5,354 nucleotides of DNA from NCBI GenBank assembly GCA_031256095.1, contig JAIRRG010000219.1, positions 1-5,354 of the forward strand, read 5' to 3'. The notes under the pieces were generated by a model that was not told the origin of the DNA, made no database searches, and worked only from the letters and a program-made list of their open reading frames with translations. Below, piece by piece: positions 1 through 5,354 of this stretch. The position numbers and the translations under genes are program-made. Source of the DNA: Desulfobulbaceae bacterium (GTDB lineage: Bacteria; Desulfobacterota; Desulfobulbia; Desulfobulbales; Desulfocapsaceae). Numbering within the stretch: position 1 is the first letter of the stretch; the number at the start of each line of letters is the position of its first letter.

Positions 1-1043
1 GGGCCATCGCCGCCGGCAAACATGTGGTCACGGCCAACAAAGCCCTGCTCAGCACCCATGGCCGCGAAATTTTCGAGGCGGCGGTACAAAAGAATGTTGA
101 GGTCGGTTTTGAGGCCAGCGTCGGCGGCGGCATCCCGGTGATCAAGGCGCTGAAAGAGGGTTTGGTCGCCAACAATATCCTGCATATTCGCGGCATTTTG
201 AATGGCACCGCCAACTTCATCCTGACAAAAATGACGGAGGAAGGGGCATCCTTTGCCACTGTATTGGCCGAAGCGCAGCGACTGGGCTACGCCGAAGCTG
301 ATCCAACCTATGACATTGAGGGCATCGACACCGCCCACAAGCTGGCTATTTTGGCTACCATCGCCTATGGCCGTCACGTGCGCCTGGCCGACATCTCGGT
401 TGAGGGCATCAGCAGGCTGGAACCGATTGACATCGACTTCGCCCGCCAATTTGGATGTAGAATCAAACTGTTAGCGGTCAGCGTCAACCACGGTGAGCAT
501 ATTGAAGTTCGCGTCCATCCGACCATGGTGCCGGAAAACCACATGCTGGCCTCAATCAACGGGGCCTTCAACGCCATTGAGTTCCGTGGCGACACGGTCG
601 GCGATGTCCTACTCTATGGTCAGGGCGCCGGCAAAATGCCAACCGGCAGCGCCGTTGCCGCCGATGTTGTCGATATTGCAAGAAATATCTTGCATAAGGC
701 CACCAACCGCGTACCGCCTTTGGCCTACTTGCCGCAGGCGATGACGGCGCCGCAAATTACGCCGATGAGCCGCCTGGTCTGTCCGTGGTATTTTCGGGTA
801 ACAGCTATGGATCAGCCGGGTGTTCTCGCCCAAGTATCCGGTATTTTTGGTAAATATAACATTTCCATCAAGTCGGTGATTCAGCATGGCCGCGACCGTG
901 AGGAACCGGTGCACATCGTCTTCCACAGCCATGAGGCATTGGAAGAGTCGGTGACTAAGGCGCTGGCCGAAATCGATGCCCTGGCGGTTTGCGCGGCGCC
1001 GACCGTAAAGATTCGCCTGCTCGATGAAGAGGCGCGGCCATGA
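1..1043 (+). CDS. hom: Homoserine dehydrogenase, 5' end missing
   Basis: Catalyses NAD(P)H-dependent reduction of aspartate semialdehyde to homoserine in the cytoplasm, the branch point to threonine and methionine. The frame is open from base 3, so the GTG at 24 is an internal valine of the conserved GKHVVTANKALL segment and not the start. About 90-100 N-terminal residues with the Rossmann glycine motif lie left of the window. Numbering from the codon at 24, one sees the VTANK lysine (K6), the ASVGGGIP loop (31-38), GILNGTANF (57-65), the catalytic-type residues E91, D102 and K106 with family spacing (E-x10-D-x3-K), and GAGKMPTGSAV (201-211), which closes the nucleotide site. A C-terminal ACT domain (about 255-332, starting WYFRVTAMDQPGVLAQVSGIF) suggests allosteric feedback, usually by threonine. 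The TGA overlaps the next start codon by four bases, implying translational coupling. Identification is secure; only the 5' part is unseen. Confidence 0.97.
   Translation, partial: AIAAGKHVVTANKALLSTHGREIFEAAVQKNVEVGFEASVGGGIPVIKALKEGLVANNILHIRGILNGTANFILTKMTEEGASFATVLAEAQRLGYAEADPTYDIEGIDTAHKLAILATIAYGRHVRLADISVEGISRLEPIDIDFARQFGCRIKLLAVSVNHGEHIEVRVHPTMVPENHMLASINGAFNAIEFRGDTVGDVLLYGQGAGKMPTGSAVAADVVDIARNILHKATNRVPPLAYLPQAMTAPQITPMSRLVCPWYFRVTAMDQPGVLAQVSGIFGKYNISIKSVIQHGRDREEPVHIVFHSHEALEESVTKALAEIDALAVCAAPTVKIRLLDEEARP
1026..1032 (+). promoter_or_regulatory. Ribosome binding site of the apgM-like gene, inside hom
   Basis: GAAGAGG lies seven bases before the ATG at 1040, within the last codons of hom. 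Together with the ATGA stop/start overlap it supports the ATG at 1040 as the true start and reinitiation by ribosomes that finish hom. Confidence 0.7.
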
Positions 1044-2266
1044 AATATCTGATTTTGGTCGGTGACGGCATGGGTGACTATCCGCTCGATGAACTTGGCG
1101 GCAAGACGCCCTTGGAAGCGGCGAAAACACCGGCAATGGACACCTTATGCGGTCAAGGGAAATTGTTTTTCGCGCAAACCGTGCCGGATGCTTACCCGCC
1201 CGGCAGCGATGTCGCCAACATGTCCTTGCTCGGTTATGACCCGGCGCGCTACTACACGGGCCGGGCGCCGCTCGAAGCGGCGGCGATGGGCCTACGCCTG
1301 GCTGAAGACGAAATCGCCTTCCGCTGCAACCTGGTGACACTTGATTATGATTTGGCAGCTGGTCAGGCGACAATGGTTGATTTTGCCGCTGGCCACATCA
1401 GTAATGCCGAGTCCCATCAACTGATCGCCGCCCTGCAGGAAGCCTGCGGCTCAGCGATGTTTCGTTTTTATCCTGGCGTCAGTTACCGACATCTTTTGGT
1501 TATGAAAGGTCAGCATCCGGGCTTCGCCCCGGTGCCGCCGCATGACCACAGCAGCAAAGATGTAAGCCGGCATTTCCGTGAATATCTGCGGATTCCAGCC
1601 TGGCATGAGCTGATGGTCAGGGCTGGGGCGGCGCTGGCCGCTCACCCGGTTAATGCCGCTCGAAGAAAAATCGGAAAAAAACCGGCGACGATGATCTGGC
1701 CCTGGGGTGAGGGCAAGTCGCCGGTCATGCCAACTCTGCCCGCCCGTTTCGGCATCAGCGGCACGATGGTCAGCGCCGTCGATCTGCTGAAAGGCTTGGG
1801 TGTGGTTGGTGGCCTACAGGTGGCAAATGTGCCCGGCGCCACTGGCTATATCGACACCAACTACGCCGGCAAGGTGCGGGCGGCGCTCAATGCGCTCCTC
1901 AATCAGGACTTTGCCTTTGTCCACCTCGAAGGGCCGGATGAAGCTGGCCATCAGGGCTTGTTGGCCGATAAAATTCAGGCCATTGAAGATTTCGACGGCA
2001 AGGTCGTGGCGCCGGTTGTCGCCGCCCTGCGGCAGCGCGGCGAGGCCTTCCGGGCACTTATTACCATGGATCACTTTACACCAATGACCATCCGCACCCA
2101 CAGCCGCGACGCGGTGCCGGTACTGCTCTACGATTCGCGCCGGGAGACGGCCTTAAACCTGCCTTATTGCGAACGCGCCTGCCAGGATGAAGCCCGGCGG
2201 ACGGCAGCCGTTCCGGTGGTAGGTCACGAACTCTTGGCCCGCTTGCTGGAAAAGAAGGAAGGCTGA
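1040..2266 (+). CDS. apgM: apgM-family phosphoglycerate mutase-like protein, proposed homoserine kinase
   Basis: A 408-residue protein of the alkaline-phosphatase superfamily, archaeal-type cofactor-independent phosphoglycerate mutase (aPGM) branch; the length is normal for the family. Visible signatures are the N-terminal metal motif VGDGMGD (D9), PPGSDVANMSLLGYDP (52-68) with S56 as likely phospho-acceptor, YYTGRAPLEA (71-80), the HDHSSKD segment (168-174), WPWGEGKSP (220-228), the metal motif GPDEAGHQG (298-306; D299, H304) and DHFTP (344-348) followed by THS (353-355). A bacterial branch of this family that sits beside threonine genes has been proposed to act as homoserine kinase. Here the gene overlaps hom by four bases, which fits phosphorylation of homoserine to O-phosphohomoserine. 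The alternative is a true phosphoglycerate mutase of glycolysis; sequence alone does not decide. Family membership is near certain, while the homoserine kinase role is inferred from context. Confidence 0.93.
   Translation: MKYLILVGDGMGDYPLDELGGKTPLEAAKTPAMDTLCGQGKLFFAQTVPDAYPPGSDVANMSLLGYDPARYYTGRAPLEAAAMGLRLAEDEIAFRCNLVTLDYDLAAGQATMVDFAAGHISNAESHQLIAALQEACGSAMFRFYPGVSYRHLLVMKGQHPGFAPVPPHDHSSKDVSRHFREYLRIPAWHELMVRAGAALAAHPVNAARRKIGKKPATMIWPWGEGKSPVMPTLPARFGISGTMVSAVDLLKGLGVVGGLQVANVPGATGYIDTNYAGKVRAALNALLNQDFAFVHLEGPDEAGHQGLLADKIQAIEDFDGKVVAPVVAALRQRGEAFRALITMDHFTPMTIRTHSRDAVPVLLYDSRRETALNLPYCERACQDEARRTAAVPVVGHELLARLLEKKEG
2255..2262 (+). promoter_or_regulatory. Ribosome binding site of the thioesterase gene
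   Basis: The purine run AAGGAAGG ends six bases before the ATG at 2269 and overlaps the last codons of the apgM-like gene. It fixes the thioesterase start only two bases after the preceding stop, so the gene has no room for its own promoter in that gap and is probably co-transcribed. Confidence 0.75.
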
Positions 2267-2268
2267 TC

Positions 2269-2742
2269 ATGGACGAGTCACGTATCCACCGCTGCCAAAC
2301 CCGAGTTCTTTACAGTGACACCGACTCCGGCGGCGGCGTTTATAACGCTAATTATCTGCGATTTTTCGAGGTTGGGCGCGGCAATCTGATGCGCGACTGG
2401 CTGGTCAGTCACCTTGCCATTGAAAAGATGGGCTTCTACTTGCCCCTCACGGAAAGTTGGCTGCGCTACAAGGCCCCGGCCCGCTACGACGACCTGATCG
2501 TCATCGAAACATCGATCGCCGAGGTCGTGGGCCATATCTGCACCTTCGCCTACAAAATTGTTCGCGCCGAGGAGGGCCTGGAAAAACCCCGGCTGCTCTG
2601 CAAGGGCTACACCGTCCATGTTGCCACCGACATAAACGGCAAGCTGACCAGCCTGCCGCAGGAGTTGATCAACCAGATGGCGGGGCTGGTCAATCCGACG
2701 CCACCAGCGCGGCGCTTTGGCGCCAAGAGCGAAGAGGCGTAA
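2269..2742 (+). CDS. YbgC/4HBT-family acyl-CoA thioesterase
   Basis: A 157-residue single-domain hotdog-fold protein, cytoplasmic, expected to hydrolyse acyl-CoA or related thioesters. The hallmark is near the N terminus: RVLYSDTDSGGGVYNANYL (12-30), where D19 matches the catalytic aspartate of the 4-hydroxybenzoyl-CoA thioesterase family, followed by RFFEVGRGNLMRDW (31-44). Further family segments are GFYLPLTESWLRYKAPARYDD (55-75) and CKGYTVHVATDINGKLTSLP (111-130), the usual closing strands. The tail after about residue 142 is proline/basic and variable. Where E. coli-type YbgC has VYHA, this protein has VYNA (N26). It follows the apgM-like gene by two bases and so looks like the third gene of the hom operon, although no threonine-pathway step needs a thioesterase. 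The substrate (short-chain, aromatic or phospholipid-related acyl-CoA) cannot be told from sequence. Confidence 0.92.
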   Translation: MDESRIHRCQTRVLYSDTDSGGGVYNANYLRFFEVGRGNLMRDWLVSHLAIEKMGFYLPLTESWLRYKAPARYDDLIVIETSIAEVVGHICTFAYKIVRAEEGLEKPRLLCKGYTVHVATDINGKLTSLPQELINQMAGLVNPTPPARRFGAKSEEA

Positions 2743-2837
2743 ATGCTGCGGCCTGTTCGCCTCAGCCTATGGCCGAGGCAACATCCGCCGGAAATATGCC
2801 CAACACTTTCAAACCGTTTAGAACGAGGAGGACGTCC
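2743..2837 (+). other. Intergenic gap between thioesterase and LUD genes
   Basis: This 95-base gap follows the packed three-gene operon. It contains an imperfect hairpin with arms at 2760-2767 and 2771-2778 (eight pairs, one mismatch, 3-base loop) that has no T-run after it, so it is not a convincing terminator. I see no clear -35/-10 pair. An open frame starts with ATG at 2743 directly after the thioesterase stop, but it runs into the LUD gene in another frame and encodes nothing recognisable. Whether the LUD gene has its own promoter or is read through from upstream is open. Confidence 0.5.
2825..2831 (+). promoter_or_regulatory. Strong Shine-Dalgarno that sets the LUD gene start
   Basis: GAGGAGG lies six bases before the ATG at 2838. 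It decides against in-frame starts further upstream: the ATG at 2769 has no comparable purine run before it and would add 23 residues lacking any conserved look, and the still longer open frame overlaps the thioesterase gene. Confidence 0.85.
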
Positions 2838-3479
2838 ATGGATGCCCATTTGCAATGGTATCACGAAATGCGTGGCAAGAAAGTTGTGGCGGCTCTTGAA
2901 AAAAACGGCTTCACCGCCGCCTATTTTTCGGACCGAGCCCTGGCGGCCGCCCATCTGCTGAGTCTAGTGCCGGATGGCGCCAGCATCGGTCTTGGCGGTT
3001 CCATGACCATCAAGGCCCTGGGTCTTTGGCAGAGGCTGACCGAAAAAGGATGCACGCTGCTTGATCACCACAAGGAGGGATTGTCCCCGGAAGAACGCTT
3101 CGCGGTACGGCGCAGCCAACTGATTTCCGACGTCTTTTTGTGCAGTTCCAATGCCCTCACCATGCGGGGCGAACTGGTCAATGTCGATGGCGCCGGCAAT
3201 CGGGTGGCAGCCATGATGTTCGGGCCGAAACGGGTCGTCATCGTGATTGGGACGAACAAACTGGTCAATACCCTCGATGAGGCCCACACGCGCATCAGGA
3301 CCATAGCCGCGCCAGTCAATAACAAGCGGCTCAACTACGGCAACCCTTGCGTCGAATCAGGGGAATGTATGAACTGCCGGAGCAAAAATCGTATCTGCAA
3401 CCTGACCACCATCATCCACCGGCAACCCCTGTCCACCGACATCCATGTCCTCGTTGTCGGCGAGGAACTTGGCTACTAG
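2838..3479 (+). CDS. Stand-alone LUD-domain (LutC/DUF162-type) protein with C-terminal Cys cluster
   Basis: A 213-residue soluble protein of the LUD superfamily, usually annotated 'lactate utilization protein'; its actual reaction is unknown. The N-terminal helix region (MDAHLQWYHEMRGKKVVAAL) is typical of the anaerobe-associated stand-alone form. The core shows the glycine loop IGLGGSMT (50-57), then SSNALTMRGELVNVDGAGNR (103-122) and a buried strand with GTNKLV (138-143), the substrate-pocket pattern of LutC-like proteins. The C-terminal part carries C171-x5-C177-x2-C180-x6-C187, a plausible [4Fe-4S] site, in the segment NPCVESGECMNCRSKNRICN. No LutA or LutB partner is visible, so a role in lactate oxidation should not be assumed. 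It lies 95 bases after the thioesterase and ends convergently to the ATPase gene. Family call is firm; the iron-sulfur site and function are inference. Confidence 0.9.
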   Translation: MDAHLQWYHEMRGKKVVAALEKNGFTAAYFSDRALAAAHLLSLVPDGASIGLGGSMTIKALGLWQRLTEKGCTLLDHHKEGLSPEERFAVRRSQLISDVFLCSSNALTMRGELVNVDGAGNRVAAMMFGPKRVVIVIGTNKLVNTLDEAHTRIRTIAAPVNNKRLNYGNPCVESGECMNCRSKNRICNLTTIIHRQPLSTDIHVLVVGEELGY

Positions 3480-3571
3480 TTATCCTCCCGCCTATGGTTA
3501 AACTGAAAATCGGGACAAACACTCCCAAAGAGAAATGGCGGGACGGGACTTATCAACCCCCTAAATTATTG
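3480..3571. other. Convergent intergenic region
   Basis: Ninety-two bases separate the stop codons of two facing genes, where a bidirectional terminator might be expected. Only weak structure is seen: TCCCG/CGGGA arms at 3486-3490 and 3511-3515, and GGGA/TCCC arms at 3512-3515 and 3523-3526. On the minus strand the latter is followed by a modestly T-rich stretch. A longer exact inverted repeat, 3532-3541 with 3598-3607, reaches into the ATPase gene. None is a textbook Rho-independent terminator. Confidence 0.45.
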
Positions 3572-5354
3572 TCAGGTCGCCGCGCCGTTTTCTCCGACCG
3601 CCATTTCCCACAATAGCGTCAGGCGGACATCAAAAGTATCGGTGCGCTTTAAGGTTAGAGTAAACGACTCGATCGGGAAGGCGCTGGCGTCGTAGCTGGC
3701 CGCCACAGTTCGCGTCTCGTTGTCGATTTCCGTCGCCAGCCCGGCCATATCCTGCTGTATCTGACTCAGCGAGTCTTCGGCAATCTGGACATCGCCGCGT
3801 CCCTTCATCAGACGCCCGGCGCTTTTGAAGCCGGTGGCCGCCCGCGACACGTTGGTCACCGACAGGGTTTTACGGCCCAAAAACGCTCCGATCGCGGCGA
3901 CGCCAAACGAAATTACGGTATCGACAGTCCTGACCGTGACATTACTCCGTTCCCGCGCCACTTTGTCCTGCGCCGCCAACAACTTCCGCTCCAACTCCTG
4001 TTGGCGGCCGGCGTATTTCTTCCTGATTTCCTCCAGCGCCGCATCCTTTTTGCCGCGCAGGCTGTCGGCGATACGCACCTTGAAATCACCCAAGTTTTCG
4101 CCGGGTCGTGACTCCATCTTCAAGTCGGTCGCCCGGAACAGTTCCAAACGCTGCGACTGGTAGAGATAATCTGTGAAAGATTTTTCTAGCGCTTTCAAGT
4201 CTTTTAGCCCGGAGATGGCCGGTGGCGGCTCGTAAAAACGGCTACCGGAAGGCGCTTCTCGCTGACAATCATTTTCCGCAAAGGGAATTTCCTCGCCTCT
4301 GGCCCAGTCGGGGCGGACAAAGTTTTCGTCAAGATAAATCCGTAAGGCGATTTGCCGCGTTTCATCGATATTTTTGCTGGCGTTAGAAAAGCGCAAATTG
4401 GCGCGAGCCGCCAGCCATGGCTCAAAAACCGGAGTAAGGCCGGCCACCGGATGCAGGTAGTAGAGTTGTTCGATGCCGCCAGCCAGGAGCGGCGGCCCGG
4501 CGCTCGCCTCGCTTTTTGTTGGATTGTTTGACGCCGCCCCGACCGGCGCTGTTTTGCTCTGATTTGGCGGCGTTGGCTGGCTCTGGCCGGATTCCTGGTC
4601 TTTAACTTGGCCGGTTCGCTCAGCCGCCGCTTCGGCCTTGCCGTCGGCTGTGCCCATCAATTTTCGGATGTCCTCGCCGGCGATCGGCCCCTTCAGGTAC
4701 GACATGGTCCAGCGGGTTTCAAAGAGCAGCGGCGCCTCGAGGTGGGCTGAAGTCAGCAGAAACTGCCGTCCTTTTAGCTTCGACAGCAGGTTTTTGACCG
4801 CGGCGCGGTCCAGTTTGCCGTCGCTGGCGCCGCTGATGCCATCAACAACCCGCTCCTGATCCTGACTGGTTTGCAGCCGCCCAACAAACCAGGAACCGAT
4901 GTTGGCCAGGCCCCGGTAATCAAGATCAACGGGGTTCTGGGTAGCCAGGACGACGCCGAGGCCGAAGGCCCGCGCCTGCTTCAAAAGCAACAGCATTGGC
5001 TTCTTCGCGGGCGGGTTGGCGGTTGGCGGGAAATAGCCAAAAATTTCATCCATATAGAGCAGCGCCTTCAGCGAGTCGCTGCCTTCCTGGCGGCGCATCC
5101 AGGCAATCATCTGATTGAGCAGCATGGTGACAAAAAACATCCGCTCACCGTCGCTGAGGTGGGCGATTGAGAAAATCGCCGTTTGTGGAGCGCCGTGTTC
5201 ATCATAGAAGATGCGCTGAATATCAAGCGGTTGCCCCTGCGTCCAGGCGGCGAAGCTTGGACTGGCAATGATGTTGTTCAGGCTCATGGCCAAAGCCAGG
5301 CGGTCTTTCTGCGGAAAGAAGGTGTCAATGGCAAAAACGCCAATCTTGGCAAAG
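3572..5354 (-). CDS. HerA/FtsK-like P-loop ATPase with long C-terminal region, 5' end missing
   Basis: The frame is open to the right edge, beginning with the segment FAKIGVFAIDTFFPQ, so the gene is cut there; the TTG at 5293 is an internal leucine. Residues are numbered from that codon. Visible ATPase parts are IAHLSDGERMFF (43-54), the Walker B strand ALLYMDEIFGYFPP (77-90; D82, E83, about 5050-5045), KQARAFGLGVVLATQNPVDL (105-124) with the sensor-type ATQN, and WFVGRLQT (135-142). These are typical of HerA-related bacterial 'ATP-binding proteins'. The Walker A motif should lie outside the window. Next come a Gln/Pro/Ser/Ala-rich linker (about 215-265, bases 4651-4499), a family-specific region, a charged coiled coil (about 411-450), a hydrophobic glycine-containing stretch (455-473) ending GAFLGRKTLS, and a second predicted helix pair (501-530). 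The last residues (541-565) look like a beta unit. It is a stand-alone convergent gene with no NurA-like nuclease seen. Function unknown; DNA translocation or remodelling is a family-based guess. Confidence 0.88.
   Translation of the reverse strand, partial: FAKIGVFAIDTFFPQKDRLALAMSLNNIIASPSFAAWTQGQPLDIQRIFYDEHGAPQTAIFSIAHLSDGERMFFVTMLLNQMIAWMRRQEGSDSLKALLYMDEIFGYFPPTANPPAKKPMLLLLKQARAFGLGVVLATQNPVDLDYRGLANIGSWFVGRLQTSQDQERVVDGISGASDGKLDRAAVKNLLSKLKGRQFLLTSAHLEAPLLFETRWTMSYLKGPIAGEDIRKLMGTADGKAEAAAERTGQVKDQESGQSQPTPPNQSKTAPVGAASNNPTKSEASAGPPLLAGGIEQLYYLHPVAGLTPVFEPWLAARANLRFSNASKNIDETRQIALRIYLDENFVRPDWARGEEIPFAENDCQREAPSGSRFYEPPPAISGLKDLKALEKSFTDYLYQSQRLELFRATDLKMESRPGENLGDFKVRIADSLRGKKDAALEEIRKKYAGRQQELERKLLAAQDKVARERSNVTVRTVDTVISFGVAAIGAFLGRKTLSVTNVSRAATGFKSAGRLMKGRGDVQIAEDSLSQIQQDMAGLATEIDNETRTVAASYDASAFPIESFTLTLKRTDTFDVRLTLLWEMAVGENGAAT
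4499..4651 (-). other. Low-complexity interdomain linker within the ATPase
   Basis: This stretch encodes about 50 residues rich in Ala, Gln, Ser, Pro, Lys and Gly, without predicted secondary structure. It separates the conserved ATPase core from the C-terminal region and is probably a flexible tether. Its composition suggests it varies in length between homologues. Confidence 0.6.

Noticed and set aside
24..26. GTG at 24 as the hom start
   Set aside because: It lies within the conserved GKHVVTANKALL segment, which is internal in all homoserine dehydrogenases; the true start is outside the window.
609..1373. 254-codon open frame on the minus strand opposite hom and apgM
   Set aside because: It runs antisense to two strongly recognised genes, its translation is rich in Arg, Pro and His as expected of a shadow in GC-rich DNA, and it shows no family motif.
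2760..2778. Hairpin after the thioesterase gene as a Rho-independent terminator
   Set aside because: The stem has a mismatch, the loop is only three bases, and no T-run follows.
2457..2837. Long in-frame extension upstream of the LUD protein, including an ATG at 2769
   Set aside because: The extension overlaps the thioesterase in another frame and has a low-quality Arg/Gly/Pro composition. The strong GAGGAGG six bases before the ATG at 2838 and the family N terminus set the start there.
2743..2961. 72-codon frame starting right after the thioesterase stop, with GAAGAGG five bases before its ATG
   Set aside because: Despite a passable ribosome site, the product is Trp/Pro/Arg-rich with no recognisable motif, and more than half of it overlaps the LUD gene in a different frame. 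The purine run also falls within thioesterase codons.
5291..5293. TTG at 5293 as the start of the ATPase gene
   Set aside because: The frame stays open to the window edge and the upstream residues continue the conserved segment of the family, so this is an internal leucine.
1..5354. CRISPR array, tRNA, insertion sequence, prophage or toxin-antitoxin module
   Set aside because: I saw no regularly spaced repeats, no tRNA cloverleaf or CCA end, no transposase motifs with terminal repeats, and no paired small ORFs with their own ribosome sites.

Overview
The window looks like a piece of chromosome from a Gram-negative, GC-rich bacterium, most likely an anaerobic Desulfobacterota/Deltaproteobacteria-type organism. 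This rests on gene content and order recalled from that group: homoserine dehydrogenase, then an apgM-type 'proposed homoserine kinase', then a YbgC-like thioesterase, with a stand-alone four-cysteine LUD protein nearby. It is an inference, because no rRNA or other phylogenetic marker is present. Coding density is high, and every stretch without a gene is under 100 bases.

Left part (1-2742, + strand): a tightly packed three-gene operon. It opens with the 3' three quarters of homoserine dehydrogenase (hom; the start lies left of the window). A 4-base ATGA overlap leads into a 2,3-bisphosphoglycerate-independent phosphoglycerate mutase-like protein (apgM family). A 2-base gap then leads to a hotdog-fold acyl-CoA thioesterase. 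The hom-apgM coupling fits the published proposal that this apgM branch replaces the usual GHMP-type homoserine kinase in threonine synthesis: hom makes homoserine, and the apgM-like enzyme would phosphorylate it for threonine synthase. The thioesterase has no obvious place in that pathway.

Middle (2743-3479, + strand): after a 95-base gap, a 213-residue LUD-domain protein of the LutC/DUF162 type follows, with a clear Shine-Dalgarno and a C-terminal four-cysteine cluster that could bind an iron-sulfur centre.

Right part (3572-5354, - strand): a convergent gene, cut by the right window edge, encodes a HerA/FtsK-like ATPase. The Walker B and sensor-type ATQN motifs are visible, while the Walker A motif should lie beyond the edge. 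Behind the ATPase core come a low-complexity linker, a conserved C-terminal region, coiled-coil segments and a short hydrophobic stretch. No partner gene is visible.

No tRNA, rRNA, CRISPR array, insertion sequence or prophage signature was seen. The most interesting points are the putative alternative homoserine kinase, the cysteine-cluster LUD protein, and the uncharacterised HerA-like ATPase. All three belong to families I recognise, so I do not claim a new system.
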